A stretch of DNA of 64,000 nucleotides, taken from the NCBI GenBank assembly GCA_014155875.1, contig JACEFZ010028119.1, positions 113,501 through 177,500 on the forward strand. The letters are read 5' to 3'. The position numbers and the translations under genes are program-made. The notes under the pieces were generated by a model. That model was not told the DNA's origin. It was given only the letters and a program-made list of their open reading frames with translations, and ran no database searches. Positions 1 to 12,367 of the stretch are shown here, one piece after another; position 1 is the first letter of the stretch; every line of letters starts with the position of its first letter. The stretch comes from Cepaea nemoralis (lineage: Eukaryota > Mollusca > Gastropoda > Stylommatophora > Helicidae).

Positions 1-370
1 TATAATCTACCTTCTAGAAGAAAGAATCATGGACTATAATCTACCTTCTAGAAGAAAGAATCATGGACTATAATCTAGCTTCTAGAAGGGAGAGAGAGTC
101 ATGGACTATAATCTAGCTTCTAGAAGAAAGAATCATAGACTATAATCTACGTTCTAGAAGAAAGAATCATGGACTATAATCTACCTTCTAGAAGAGAGAG
201 AGGGAGAGAGAGTGATGGACTATAATCTACCTTCTAGAAGAAAGAATCATGGATTATAATCTAGCTTCTGGAAGAAAGAATTATAGACTATAATCTACCT
301 TCTAGAAGAAAAATCATGGACTATAATCAAGCTTTTAGAAGAAAGGATCATGGACTATAATCTAGCTTCT

Positions 371-461
<91 letters not shown>

Positions 462-484
462 TCATGGACTATAATCTAGCTTCT

Positions 485-576
<92 letters not shown>

Positions 577-677
577 TGGACTATAATCTACCTTCTAGAA
601 GAAAGAATCATGGACTATAGTCAAGCTTCTAGAAGAAAGAATCATGGACGATAATCTAGTTTCTAGAAGAAAGAATC
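1..677. repeat. 34-bp satellite array (left arm) with GA expansions
   Basis: The unit is 34 bp and reads ggactataatctaccttcta followed by gaagaaagaatcat. It recurs about every 34 bp with a few substitutions. In several units the 'gaagaaag' stretch has become a pure GA run, with short runs near 85-100 and 193-212 and long ones at 372-461 and 487-573. Some frames are open across it, but they only translate the repeat. The same array resumes at 8173, so this is one arm of a satellite split by an LTR element. Confidence 0.95.
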
Positions 678-681
678 ATAG

Positions 682-934
682 TGTAACAGTGCGCACAGAG
701 AGGACTAACAAGTTCTCTGGGTTAATATAAAACAGGCTTTATTTGAATATGATGGCCGATACAAAATCCTAGTACAATTCAATCATGATGTCGACTTCTC
801 TTCCCTCGTCCTAGGTGTTTACTGACTACCCCAACAACAAGCCACGTCACGACTTGAGCATCTTTCTTATCATTCCATCATGATGCTCAAGCGTGCTGTA
901 GCTTTGCACGCCTAAACTAATACATTCTGCTACA
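682..934 (-). repeat. LTR of element I (3' LTR in coding orientation)
   Basis: Starts tgtaacagtg and ends ttctgctaca. It matches 7920-8172 along its whole length with substitutions only and no net length change. Confidence 0.93.
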
Positions 935-941
935 CCTCCCT
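935..941 (-). other. Polypurine tract of element I
   Basis: On the minus strand AGGGAGG directly abuts the LTR. This is the position expected for the plus-strand primer of an LTR element and it supports the minus orientation. Confidence 0.6.
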
Positions 942-3064
942 ATGTTTTGAAAAGACTTTTTTCCTTCAAAAGTCTTAACTCCTAATCCCTCTATCCTACA
1001 CCTTCTCTCCTTACCTCCCACAATTTCTCTAATCCGCCCCAAACTATCTCTATTTTAAGTAAATATTTCATTCTATTTGTAACTCTTCCCCCTGTCACAT
1101 AGCAAACCACTATGAAGTTATATTTCTTCTTCGCTTCTGGCCCTTCAAAAAAAAACATAACATATATTATTTACATATCCTCAATAACATTTAAATCTCA
1201 ACTTTATACAATACATCATAACACATATGGTTACCTTTTTGAAATACTTCTTCTTCTCTTCATAAGCAATCCGCTTAAACCCTCTTAACACGATCTCAAA
1301 ATTTCAAAACGCCGTACTCTTTTGATACCAACTCCCTATTGTCATCACCAACATTATTACCTCCACATTACCACTTCTCCACTTTCAACCAACTTGAAAT
1401 CACTCTCACATGATAGAAAGACAAGAAATCGGTGCGCACCGAAGATTCAAAGAAGTAGAACTCTTCCACACAAAAACCACACTCATCTAAACCACACACA
1501 CCTTTACCCCCCTATGTCATTTGAGACTTTATGTAATAAAGTCTAACACAATTATATCTTCTACAGTACCACTTATTATGGTAACAGTTTACGCTGCTAT
1601 CTACAGCATCAAGTACCAACCATCAAAAATATTATTCACTCCCCAAATGTCTATATATTACAGACCTCCTTCCCACATCATCTCACATAATTAATCTTCT
1701 CCTTTTAATCTTGCCGAAATTTTCAGCGACCCCTTAATGTCCATTTATTATGGGCATATCTACTAAAACCTCTACTTATGCCGTTATCAACAGCAACAAT
1801 ATACTACCCCTGAACTCATGTCTGTGACTGCTTGCAATCAACGTTATTCTATTACAGTCCATATATCACGGACCCTCAAAAACCCCATGTCATTTTGTCT
1901 CCACAGTGACAATGTTCATTTCTCATTAACACACTTACACCCCTTTACTATTGTACTGCTATCCACAGTCTATCTAATCATTCTTCAGAGTCAAACATGG
2001 ATTCAATTAATGTTTTGCTAATTGTCTTCACATTGCCTGTTACAGCACGTTACTGACTTCTTCTTCTACAATCTCGTATCTCTTATGAAAGTACATCATG
2101 GCTCTAAATCCATGTTCACTTGCGACCCCATGGAAACCATGTTTTATACCTTCACCCACATTTACCCCACTGCTATATACGTTATTCACATTAATCTTTT
2201 CTTCCCCAATATGGCGTCCATATATTCAATCAATGCTCACTTAAATTCCCCATAACCATTTTACTTGTGTAGTAACCCCGTATGGCGTATGTTTCCAATA
2301 CTTCATAGCCAGTATATCATCAACCTCTCTACGCTGATTGTCACAGCAATCTTGCCAACATAATATATTCATGAACTTATTATTCACAAAGAGAAGGTGT
2401 CTCTCTACTAGTCCTCAGTAGTTTATTACTATTTTCTGAACGAAGGGTCCTAGAATAAAGTCCCGTGTACTGGACAAAACCCTAACTAGTTTGAAATTTA
2501 ACTTAACCATACCCAAACACATTTATAAACTTTCTTATTTCACACACAAGACAATTCACTAAATTATGAGTTAAAGCGAAATAAAAGCACAACAGGATGT
2601 CATACCCCCCCCCCCCCCCCAAGTTGTGAACTGTTTATATATCCCCAACAATAAACACATGAGATTCAATCATTTAAATTAGAAGAAAATATCTAGTGTT
2701 ACTAACACTACTGGTCTCTGTTACGGACCAGTAGTTTTGTACGCAAAAGACTGAAACACAACCAAATCCTGATTTCTCAACTCCATGGTGCTAATCATTT
2801 TACAAAACCAGGTCAATCACAAAATAATATAACAACCATATATGATGCATCGAAAACTCAAATTCAATAAAAACAACTATCTTCTCACTAAAGAGAACCT
2901 TTTTAAAAAAAAAATAATTCACATAGAATTAACTACTTAAAGTAACCAAACAACATTGGACTCTTCTACGAACCAATGTAATACATATCTATTTACTACA
3001 AGCGCTACTCTTAACAACCGAAATAAAAACACTCAATGCTAGGCTAATTACCCTGCATTAATTC

Positions 3065-3116
<52 letters not shown>

Positions 3117-5209
3117 ATCTACAGACTATATTCTCGTAGAACAATATCTGTTCTCTCTACAAAAGTCATTAATTAACAAATGACTGTACTTTTTCTGTAA
3201 GTCAAGCATTGATTATTTCCCCTCTCAACATTCTATCTTTTGCAACTTAAGTCCTAACACATCCAAATATCTGGAATATCACTCTAAACAACCATTGTAA
3301 ACTGCAGGACAACTCACTTCACCTAGTACTAATGTGGCGACTATCCCAATGTCATCTACCAGTCATCTATCTACCAATAGAACCTGTGGCTCGGCACACC
3401 AATTGTTTCCCTTGGATTTGTACCAAGAATTACTACAACTTCTTAATCATTACCGTTAACTACGGTATCTCCACCCTACTACGACCAGCAAAAAACTTGT
3501 CTATTTACTATAGACCTCACCCATGCCTCTATCTACTGTACCAACAATTAATTCTACTTTTAAGTCTCCCTTCTACCCGACGCAAGTAATATTTCATTCT
3601 CCCGCATCAGTACTTTCTAACACCTCACCACAACAACTCTAAACTATCCTCAACTTTCTCTTAACTTCGTTCACACACCACGATGATAGTCAGACTAGTC
3701 ACACTTATCGGAACACGTTCTCTAGTACTCTATTTATAATGTTCCGACATTCATTTAACCAATCACTTTCTCTCCTTCTCTTGCTTACTCCTATTTATCG
3801 GGAACTCTATCAGAAACAATAACCAACACTGCACATGACTAACGACCAACCTCACTCCTACTGGGCAAACCATTTCTCTGTATCAGGCATTCTTGCTTCG
3901 ACATGTCTCTGCCAACACTACTAAATCTGTTTCATGAAACGTCATTCAGAATGTTAACTCTCTTTCCGTCATCCTGTCATACAATTATCATTAATTCTGT
4001 CTAACTTCAGATATTCCACACAAAAGACATCACTCCTTTCAGTCATCAGCCACTCTTCGCATATTCACACGGCATTCGTGTTCTCATCTCACGATTATTC
4101 TCCTATCAGGCCAACCTTATATGTTTATACCATTACTTCAAAAAATAATTAGACACCAATTCAACATTCCAACAATCACTCACTATAGCCTAAACATATC
4201 GATCACTTCCAAACGCCTCGTACATGCATGCGTTAATAATCACCTGACATCATTCTATCCATACTCAACGGACATATGTTTGTCTACATTTTTACACATG
4301 CTAGAACAACGCATTACCAGACGAATTACTCCACAGGACTTTCACAATTCAACTGTTTTCTTATTTCTACTTTTCTCAATCATTCGCTCCTTTTCAAAGG
4401 TCAGAACCTATACATTATCTCTCGCAAACTATATCTCTTTTATACACTAACCAGCACTATCAACGATCTCTCAGAACAAACCTCACTCCAACGAGTCACT
4501 AACCTCGTAACTATCATTCTATACTTCTCCACACAACCACTTCCTCAGATTTAATCACCTCTTCTTTCTCCACAAGCATCATGTAATTACGTCATCTCCC
4601 TCACCAAGACCTCGTATTCTTCAAACATCAGTTTCCACAGTCTTTTATTCTTAATACTCTTGCGCTCCACTGGCTTACACAGGATACTCAATTCCTCCTC
4701 AATCTATATCTCCTCATCAGACACTCTCGGTTCACCTGTCTACAATACTATACTTACTTCTCAACTACCAAACGAAACTATCTCAGACATCACGTCATAG
4801 CTCTGCGTCGAACCAATTCTAGTACGAGCATTCATAATTAGTTTATCTCTCTCTCTACTAATTCTGTGCTGAATCTACTCTACTTTAATCACACCAGTTA
4901 TACATCACTCAACGTGATCAACTCTCTCTATCTAGCCATTCCGGACAAGGGACATTTCAATTTCTACCTTGTTTACTCTCTCTACACCGCAACCAAACAC
5001 AAGATATTCTGTATAACGTATCCACGTAGAATATCAGTTGCCGTGACTCTCTATCCTCAACAACACTATTGCCTACCCTGTACCATGTGATGCTACACCA
5101 AACAAAATTCATCTGTCCTATTTTAGACAACCCATATGTATATGCTTAAACCGCAATTCTTCTCATAAGCCTAAAACAATTCCATATGTCCTTCCTCACC
5201 CTAGGAATT
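942..5209. other. Internal region of element I with no recognisable pol
   Basis: This is where pol would lie in coding orientation. The minus strand is purine-rich but broken by stops in every frame, and I find no intact YxDD, integrase or protease motif. The short plus-strand frames are uninformative. It contains a 16-base C run at 2605-2620 and an AT microsatellite at about 3068-3113. Either pol has decayed or the element never carried one. Confidence 0.6.
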
Positions 5210-5569
5210 TTAACAGCCATAGAGCGCATCCAAGCCAAATATTTCATTGTCTCTCAGTACATTAGTACGTCTTTCTTTAATTATGTCATCTTCACTATCT
5301 GTTGTTAATCTGTTGTTAAAGTACTCAGGTCTTAAGGTCATATATTCTTCTATTTTTCTTAAGTCACTTTCTGTCGTCGAGTAAATTTCCGCTATCTGTC
5401 TATTATTCTTCTTCTTCTTAAATTCTTTCTTTCTCTTTCCTTTATTTTCGTCGGTCTGCTCACTGTTTCCTGTATAACTTACATAACGTTTATATTTCCC
5501 CATCTCGTCTTCAGATGACACACTGATAATAGTTCCCTCATCAGACTCATAATAGTTTACTGTCGACAC
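5210..5569 (-). CDS. Acidic ORF of LTR element I, unknown function
   Basis: This is a 119-residue frame that I do not recognise. The N-terminus is acidic (YYESDEGT, SSEDEMGKY). A lysine-rich patch (GKRKKEFKKKKNN) follows near residues 44-56, and then a mixed charged tail ending in GLDALYGC. It has no cysteine-histidine knuckle, signal peptide or membrane segment. It starts 26 bp downstream of the stop of the 322-residue ORF in coding orientation, in another frame, so the two could be read from one transcript. Possible roles are a Gag fragment or an accessory protein, but nothing in the sequence decides this. Its openness inside a decayed element is worth noting. Confidence 0.45.
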   Translation of the reverse strand: MSTVNYYESDEGTIISVSSEDEMGKYKRYVSYTGNSEQTDENKGKRKKEFKKKKNNRQIAEIYSTTESDLRKIEEYMTLRPEYFNNRLTTDSEDDIIKERRTNVLRDNEIFGLDALYGC

Positions 5570-5594
5570 GTCGATCCTATTCCCATAGTCAGCT

Positions 5595-6563
5595 TTAGAA
5601 CAGTCTGGCTTTCTTCTTACCTCTATTCCTCATACTCCGGTTCTGTACAAGTCCCATATCTTTGTCTGAAATATTCTCTCCATAACCTGAACCCTCACAC
5701 CTAATATTCCTACACCATTTAGGGATTAATTTAATGTCTATACCTGAGGAACTTGACATACCAGTCGTCGTACCTTTATTGACTATTAAACTGTTTATAT
5801 TTCTTTCTCCAACACTTTTCCTCCTTGGTCTCTTTTCGTCTTTGGTTCTTGTCTGTTTATCTTTCTTAATTTCAACCGTGTCTCCCTTAGTCAAGTAAAT
5901 TGGTTTTGACTGAATTTCTATTAAGTCAGTTTGACTTCCCTTCGTTACCTTGCTAGCCGGTTGTACCTGGACTTTTTTCTCTACTGTATCAACTGGTGTC
6001 TGCGTGTTTTCTTCTACCACCTCAATCACCTGTGTCTGAGTCTCTTGGTCTATTTTCTTCTTTTCTTGTCTAAGAGTCAAATTCGCAACCAGCTTATTAG
6101 TTGAATTCTTACTTACGTTTTCTACTCTGTTCTTTGACCCTGACCTCAGATACTGTCTCCGTCTTTGTTCAAACCAGTCGTCACGTTTTTTCCTAGCAGT
6201 CTTGCTATGGGATGGCCATTTCCATAATTTATTGGAAAGGTCTCTCTCACGATATTTATACCAGTCCGACTTTTCACCATTACGTCTGTTCTCACCGTCT
6301 TTTACCCTATAAACATCAAGCCTTGGTTCGTCATAATAACCAACCGCATAATCAAAACCATATTGTCTTCTGTCTTTATTAAGTAATGGCTGTCTCCTGT
6401 TATTCTTTCCTACTCTATTGCAGTCTACCTTAAATCTATAAGGCTCTTGTCTAGTCGTTCTGTTCTGCAACGTTTCTACAAAATTTTCTACTTCATTAAC
6501 TGCCACTTTTAACTCTCCTAACCATGTACTGATACGTTTTAACTCTATATGTAGGTAATTCAT
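5595..6563 (-). CDS. Basic, charged ORF of LTR element I, unknown (Gag position)
   Basis: This 322-residue frame begins MNYLHIELKRISTWLGELK. It occupies the Gag position, about 1.35 kb after the 5' LTR in coding orientation. The first 40 residues could form an amphipathic helix. The rest is rich in Arg, Lys, Glu and Gln, with a basic aromatic stretch near residues 100-140 and a repetitive Gln-Thr-Val segment near 175-215 (QTQVIEVVEENTQTPV). I see no CCHC knuckle and no protease motif. The long leader and lack of similarity to known Gag make the assignment positional only. It could instead be an accessory gene. It ends 26 bp before the start of the 119-residue ORF. Confidence 0.5.
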   Translation of the reverse strand: MNYLHIELKRISTWLGELKVAVNEVENFVETLQNRTTRQEPYRFKVDCNRVGKNNRRQPLLNKDRRQYGFDYAVGYYDEPRLDVYRVKDGENRRNGEKSDWYKYRERDLSNKLWKWPSHSKTARKKRDDWFEQRRRQYLRSGSKNRVENVSKNSTNKLVANLTLRQEKKKIDQETQTQVIEVVEENTQTPVDTVEKKVQVQPASKVTKGSQTDLIEIQSKPIYLTKGDTVEIKKDKQTRTKDEKRPRRKSVGERNINSLIVNKGTTTGMSSSSGIDIKLIPKWCRNIRCEGSGYGENISDKDMGLVQNRSMRNRGKKKARLF

Positions 6564-7892
6564 ACTTATTTCTCTGTTATTTATATCAAGCTTAAAACAA
6601 TATGCCTACTTCTTCCTCTGTATATTTCTTGGTACCTGAAAAAAAAAACTTGATCTGAGCTTAGCTGAAATAATTTTCAATTACGTTTCTCAACTGTGCT
6701 GTGATGGGTCTGCCTGTTGCCATATCCTGTTGTTTCTTTTGCTATGCTGAAATATTTCGCTATATACTAATACAATCAAATTCACATTTGTAACAAGCTA
6801 ATTTAAAGATATGATCGTATTTAACTTACGCAATTCCTAATAATAATTGTTCAACCAGTCAATGGTATCTAAAATGACATTTAAAGTCTAACCAATTACC
6901 ATTATTTCTGCTCTTGATCCAAGAAAGATGGATTCACCTATGTCCGCTGAAAATTTTCTTGCCAGGTAGAAGCCAAACGTTAGGAGTCTGTATTAGTTGA
7001 AATCATCCAAACGATCACGTAATTTCAGTGAGCTTCTTCCAACGTCTCAAGTTTCAGTACCTTCAGCCCCTGGGTGGGCCCCTACCAGCCTTCAGCCTTC
7101 TTTTCACCCGATAACAGGGCACATCAAAGCGACGTCTTGAAAACTGGTGTAGCTCAATAAAGCGATTTGACTTTGGGTCCCCTCTTCAGCAGGTCGGCAC
7201 CCCAGTATGCCCAACCACCTCCGAGGGTTCCCTAACGATATCGCCTTTGTTGAAAAACATTCTGATTTATTAGAGCAAACACGAGTAAAAATTTTCCTTA
7301 CTTTCCAACCAAAGGAGCAATTGGCTTGATTCTTCAGACACCCAAGGTCACGGTTCAGTGAAGATAACGGCTTTGAGTTCGTTTTAGGTAGTCTTGATAC
7401 AAAGAAGGTGACCGCTCTCTCAGAACAACGTTTCCATTGGAGTCAAGTTGTTTATATTCGTTTTGAAATTTCTTTGCTCCTGAACCTGGACAATCTTAGC
7501 ATGTGTCTGGCTGACCTTCAAACATAAGGTTAACAAACGGCTGGAACAGATGACAAATCGAGCGTCATGGCAAATTTTGATGAAAATTACGTCGACTCAG
7601 GTGGCAAAAATGCGGAACAGCTTCTCTCCACTGGTAACTATGTTATGTAGATGGTTCCATCTCAAAATCTTGATTTTAATTTGGTTAGTCTGAAAAATGC
7701 TTCAAATTTTTGACTTCCAAAAAAGAATGGTCCGGTTTTAGACTTTTGTTTCGAAGGACCCAGAGAAAACTTGTCGGTTGTTCATATTTTTCTATTCTCA
7801 GTAGGCTGGTAACAATCTCATAGAAGTCCGCTATGGCAGGCCGGTTTCCATACTTCGCATTGTGGCCGCGGCATTATCCAAAAATCGAGGTG
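6564..7892 (-). other. Leader of element I
   Basis: About 1.3 kb between the primer-site candidate and the 322-residue ORF. No long frame is present on either strand and I recognise no repeat. It is presumed to be untranslated leader or decayed coding sequence. Confidence 0.4.
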
Positions 7893-7908
7893 CTGGTCTG
7901 CGGCACCA
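7893..7908 (-). other. Candidate primer-binding site of element I
   Basis: On the minus strand TGGTGCCGCAGACCAG begins with the TGG that pairs with a tRNA 3' CCA. It lies 11 bases inside the 5' LTR, which is further than usual. I cannot assign the tRNA. Confidence 0.4.
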
Positions 7909-7919
7909 TTTAATCCTCC

Positions 7920-8172
7920 TGTAACAGTGCACACAGAGAGGACTATCAAGTTCTCTGGGTTGATATAAAACAGGCTTTATTTGAATATAGTGGCTAATCC
8001 AAAATCTCAGTACAATTGAATCACGATGACCACTTTACTTCCCTCATACTAGGTGTTGACTGACCACCCCAACAACAAGCCACGTCACGACTTGAGCATC
8101 TTTCTTCTCATTCCATCCTGATGCTCAAGCGTGCTGTAGCTTTGCGCACCTAAACTAATACATTCTGCTACA
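7920..8172 (-). repeat. LTR of element I (5' LTR in coding orientation)
   Basis: Second copy of the 253-bp terminal repeat, with the same tgtaacag start and ctgctaca end as 682-934. It is followed by the atag duplication. Confidence 0.93.
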
Positions 8173-8850
8173 ATAGACTATAATCTACCTTCTAGAAGAA
8201 AGAATCATGGACTATAATCTACATTCTAGAAGAAAGAATCATGGACTATAATCTACCTTCTAGAAGAAAGAATCATGAACTATAATCTACCTTCTAGAAG
8301 AAAGAATCATAGACTATAATCTACCTTCTAGAATAAAGAATCATAGACTATAATCTACCTTCTAGAAGAAAGAATCATAGACTATAATCTACCTTCTAGA
8401 AGAAAGAATCATGGACTATAATCTACCTTCTAGAAGAAAGAATCATGGACTATAATCTACCTTCTAGAAGAAAGAATCATAGACTATAATCTACCTTCTA
8501 GAAGAAAGAATCATAGACTATAATCTACCTTCTAGAAGAAAGAATCATAGACTATAATCTACCTTCTAGAAGAAAGAATCATAGACTATAATCTACCTTC
8601 TAGAAGAAAGAATCATGGACTATAATCTACCTTCTAGAAGAAAGAATCATGGACTATAATCAACCTTCTAGAAGAAAGAATCATAGACTATAATCTACAT
8701 TCTAGAAGAAAGAATCATGGACTATAATCTACCTTCTAGAAGAAAGAATCATGAACTATAATCTACCTTCTAGAAGAAAGAATCATGGACTATAATCTTC
8801 CTTCTAGAAGAAAGAATCTTGGATTTTATCTAGTTGCTAGAAGAGAGAAT
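8173..8850. repeat. 34-bp satellite array (right arm)
   Basis: Continuation of the satellite at 1-677, about 20 near-identical units without GA expansion. The last units degrade near 8820-8850. Units here are more uniform than in the left arm. Confidence 0.95.
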
Positions 8851-9933
8851 GAATTCACTTCAAGAGTAGACAAATCAGATAAATGAGCGAAGGCAATGCG
8901 AGAAATAAAAATAAGTTTTAAACAAACTAGAAATGAAAAAAAAAAAAGAATTACGAAATGAGTGGAGGGTCGACGAATACAAAATATATGTTGAGAGTGC
9001 AGACTTTCATACTAGAGTGAAGGATGGGGGACAGAAGTTCAAGATGGAAATAACTGTTTAAATGGAAGGAAAGCAACAAGACGGATTATAGGTAAAGGAT
9101 ATTATACAACGTTCTGCGAAGAGACAAGAAGTTCTAGTGATCCACCTCAGTAGACGTTCGTTGTGAAGACGGCAGCTGATCTGATCAGAGAGTCCGTTCT
9201 GTTTAATTGGCGTACGCCGATAGTTTGCAATTTGTTTGGATTAAGTGACAAGTGTCAAATGAAACACATAACATGCGTGTGTGTTTCTCCGCAGAATCTC
9301 TAGGTAATTTAAAACAAAGTTGATCACATGATCAAGTGCCAATTGGTATATACAAATAACGGGGCTGGGACCATACATCTAATACCACCCATGGCGTGGA
9401 AAAGGTTCTTGGCAATTTGTTTTGGTCATCTTAACACACCACAAGGGAAAAACAGATAGGCCACAATTATAATCTAAGAAATGTATAGCAGAGTTAACAT
9501 TTAAAATTCCATTTCCTATAACAAGAAACAACGAGCACAAGCAAACAAAATGTAAAGTGCATGTTTAAAACGAACAAATATTACAGTATTTTTGTAATTT
9601 TATTAGTATTCAGTACTTTTTTTTATATAGTACAGTAATACAGTACAGTATTTTTTTATTTTCAGCCACAACCGAACAAGTCTTGTCTTCCTGCATGCGA
9701 TATCGTTTCAGTTGGCCGTACGTGTCCTAGCTTCCTGTTTAACTAAGTTCATTAGTTACATCGTCGTCATCGTTATTGTCTTCACCCTCTGTTATCTCTG
9801 GGTGTTTTACAACAATCGACTAAGTAATTATCATCTCCTGATAATCTTCAAGGTAACTGTGCTGCTGAAGGTCATAATTAATCCTTAAATATTCTACAAT
9901 CGTGGACTGTATATATATACACACACACTAAGG

Positions 9934-9935
<2 letters not shown>
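8851..9935. other. No gene seen
   Basis: AT-rich non-coding DNA. A few runs built on 'acagtatt' occur near 9580-9660. I recognise no ORF or repeat family. Confidence 0.5.

Positions 9936-10012
<77 letters not shown>
9936..10012. repeat. GA microsatellite
   Basis: Nearly pure AG dinucleotide run, preceded by short AT and AC runs at about 9909-9928. Confidence 0.97.
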
Positions 10013-10015
<3 letters not shown>

Positions 10016-10700
10016 TTAAGCTTAACGGCATTGTGATTAAAGTTGTATAAAATATAATCATATTATCTTTGCAGTAACACAAAATTTCTCTCTTTGAAAC
10101 ACAGGATTATACTAAAATACGATGAACTGAAGTGGAAAATATAAACATTACATGAGAATGGCTGAAAATAGTTCGTGACGATAAAACTAAATGATCCGTT
10201 AACACTTCAAACATTTTTTTATCGTAAAGCTAATTGGGAATATAATAACATTGAAGATGTCTAAGAGCCTAACAATGTTAACGATGTTCGCTTTTATCGT
10301 GAGAAGTAAAGTCATTTTTATGACTGTGGATAACCGATGAAAGACAGGGACAACTTACCTTAGCAAACGTGTTTTTACTCCGTTACTACACAGATCCTCA
10401 ATTTGGTTGATCATGTTCTATTCTACCATATGTCCAATCTGTTTAATTCTTTGGTTTTCTATACAGTCAGTAATATGTGTTATCTCTGCACTTGTTCTTA
10501 GTTTCTCATTGGTCTCCGGATCTCTTCTTGTTTTTCCACTGCGCTTCTTCTGCATCTCATCTCACGCGATTTAATTTTACCCCTGTATTGTCAACTGCAG
10601 TCTATGTATAGTATTGGTAACACGGCTTTGGGACCAATAATGCGTCAATCAGCATTGGTTTTTATTTGTTTGAAAATCTGGGCCAATACATTATAATTAC
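10013..10700. other. No gene seen
   Basis: Non-coding. Around 10613-10710 several tattgg/ccaata words in both orientations could be the remnant of an inverted-repeat element, but I cannot delimit one. Confidence 0.4.
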
Positions 10701-10705
10701 TAATA

Positions 10706-11212
10706 TTGGCGCATACAAATGGAGATCGAGATTGTCACAACAGCAATGAAATGGTTATTGTAACTGACTCAGAAAGCATGCCGAGGAAGGTGAGGACAGG
10801 CAATCTTCGGGCAGAGTGGCTTTCTTCGCTTCGGATGTCACGGGTGCCAAGCATCGCCTGGATCTTTTCTCCGGTGCATGCCGGTGTGCTGGGGAATGAA
10901 CAGGCGGACAGATTGGCTGGCTCTGCAAAACTTGGTGGAGTATTGATACACGACAAGGAAGACGTGGTTGCGGCCTTGTGGGAGCACGTGTATACCTCGG
11001 AGGAGCAAATGGATCACCATGGTCTGGCAAGAATGAGACAGCGAGGAGTGACGAGGGAATCTGGCCGACGCTCGACGCTCAGACGAAAGGCGATACGGAC
11101 ATATAATCAGATTTCTACTTGTACTATTGGTGTTGGAACTCTTCGCTGGCTACTGAGGATGGGGACGGAGCACTTATGGAAATACCCCGAATGCTGTGAT
11201 GTCGGGTCCTAA
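10706..11212 (+). pseudogene. LINE RNase H domain, truncated 3' end
   Basis: This 168-residue frame matches the C-terminal half of the RNase H protein at 21194-21811. It has the DSESM strand, then SPVHAGVLGNEQADRLAG, which corresponds to the last catalytic region. The ending TEHLWKYPECCDV parallels GSEHLW...SDV in the other copy. The first catalytic strand (TDGS) and all of the RT are missing, so this is a 5'-truncated insertion. The stop falls in cctaaatcaataaatcaatc, an (AATC)n-like tail. In such LINEs RNase H removes RNA from the RNA-DNA hybrid during target-primed reverse transcription. This copy cannot be active. Confidence 0.8.
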
Positions 11213-11725
11213 ATCAATAAATCAATCAGTTATGAAATGTTTTTCCGATACGTCCTTTACAAAGGCGATTATTGTCTATGATTACTGTCCATGCTTCAGA
11301 AAATTCAGAATCTATTATTGTAAAAAGAGCACCTCCCTTCATTGGGGGACTCAAACCTTCAGAAACGGGTGTTTTTGTTGTCCGAGCCATGCAAGGGTAT
11401 GCGAAAACAAGAGAGCTGTTAAACTAGTTCAAAAATCACTTACTATTGGAACTTTGAAGATGGCCAAGGGGGATATACGGATGGCAATACACGTCAACGT
11501 GTGTGGTCAGATCGCTTGATTACTATTATCGAGTATGGCGGTGGGATGGGAAGTGAAGAATGGAACTGGTCTCAGGGCCACCGGGCTAGTCGTCTTCCGA
11601 CACAATACTAACCAGCTCTCAACAGGGATATTCAGCATCCACACACTTTGACTTCTCATGAGAGAGACCGAGCGTTTATGTGCTTGACCTTGGCGCATCG
11701 CCATCGGACTTACATCATAATCATA
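11213..11725. other. No gene recognised
   Basis: Short frames on both strands but no family that I recognise. The interval lies between two truncated LINE copies. Confidence 0.4.
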
Positions 11726-11729
11726 TTAT

Positions 11730-12367
11730 TGACTTTACATTTTCTAAATGGGAATATTCTTAAACAAGTGAATAGGTACAGTTATTTCGGAACAGTCATA
11801 ACATCTGATGAGGGATGCCTTGAAGAGATTAGAGCAAGAAATGCCATTGCAAATGTAGCCTTTTGCAAGGTGAAAAACATACTGACCAGTAAAAAGATAT
11901 TAATTGAAACGAGAAAAAAAGAGTGTTGAAGTGCTACATAGAACCTGTAATTTTGTATGGGTGTGAAGCGTGGACAATGACCAGACAAGCTGAAAAACAT
12001 CTGATGGCTATGGAAATGTGATTTCTGAGGAAAATGCAAAGAATACCATGGACAGACAGAAAAACAAATGAACAAGTCCTCCAAGAAACAAATGAAGATC
12101 GCAAACTGATTAGAGTCATTAGACGTAGACTGTCAAAATTGTTTGGGCATGTTATGAAAAGAAATGAATTGGAGAACTTGGTCACAACTAGCAAGATCGA
12201 AGGGAAGAGACCCAGGGGAAGACCGAGAAGTAAATACCTGGATGACTTGGCCACATGGCATGGTCGAGACAGGAACACGGAGCTGATCCACGACTCTGGT
12301 GATCAAGTGAGATGGCTAAACACGACCGCCCACACTTATCGGCATGGCATATGATGGATGGATGGAT
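11730..12367 (+). mobile_element. LINE A copy, 5'-truncated
   Basis: The C-terminal part of an APE-class endonuclease/reverse-transcriptase LINE. The reading runs QVNRYSYFGTVITSD, then YGCEAWTM, then a VPWTDRK-like motif (RIPWTDRKTNEQVLQET), then FGHVMKRNELENLVTT, and ends GRPRSKYLDDLATWHGRD. Frame breaks occur at about 11926 and a stop at about 12020. The tail is a short (ATGG)n run at 12352-12366. It belongs to the same family as copies at 41290-42252, 48850-49617 and 52548-63776. It lacks the endonuclease and most of the RT. Confidence 0.85.

Larger units (their letters stand above)
682..8172 (-). mobile_element. LTR retrotransposon I inserted in the satellite
   Basis: Two 253-bp direct repeats that start with TG and end with CA bound a 7.5-kb unit. 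The unit is flanked by a 4-bp duplication, atag, at 678-681 and 8173-8176. A purine tract lies just inside the left LTR and a primer-site candidate lies near the right LTR. Both these signals and the two long ORFs put the coding strand on minus. By eye the LTRs differ at roughly two dozen positions, so the insertion is old. I recognise no reverse transcriptase, integrase or protease. It may be a decayed autonomous element or a non-autonomous one that carries unrelated ORFs. Confidence 0.9.

Noticed and set aside
350..586. Arg-Glu dipeptide-repeat ORF.
   Set aside because: Translation of GA microsatellite within a satellite.
1322..4554. Plus-strand frames of 60-110 codons inside LTR element I.
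   Set aside because: They are antisense to the element, have random composition, overlap each other and contain no motif.
1..8850. CRISPR-like array of regular 34-bp repeats.
   Set aside because: There are no unique spacers, the units are contiguous and the context is animal satellite DNA.
10735..11030. Minus-strand frames over the RNase H fragment.
   Set aside because: The plus frame has clear RNase H motifs, so the minus frames are shadows.
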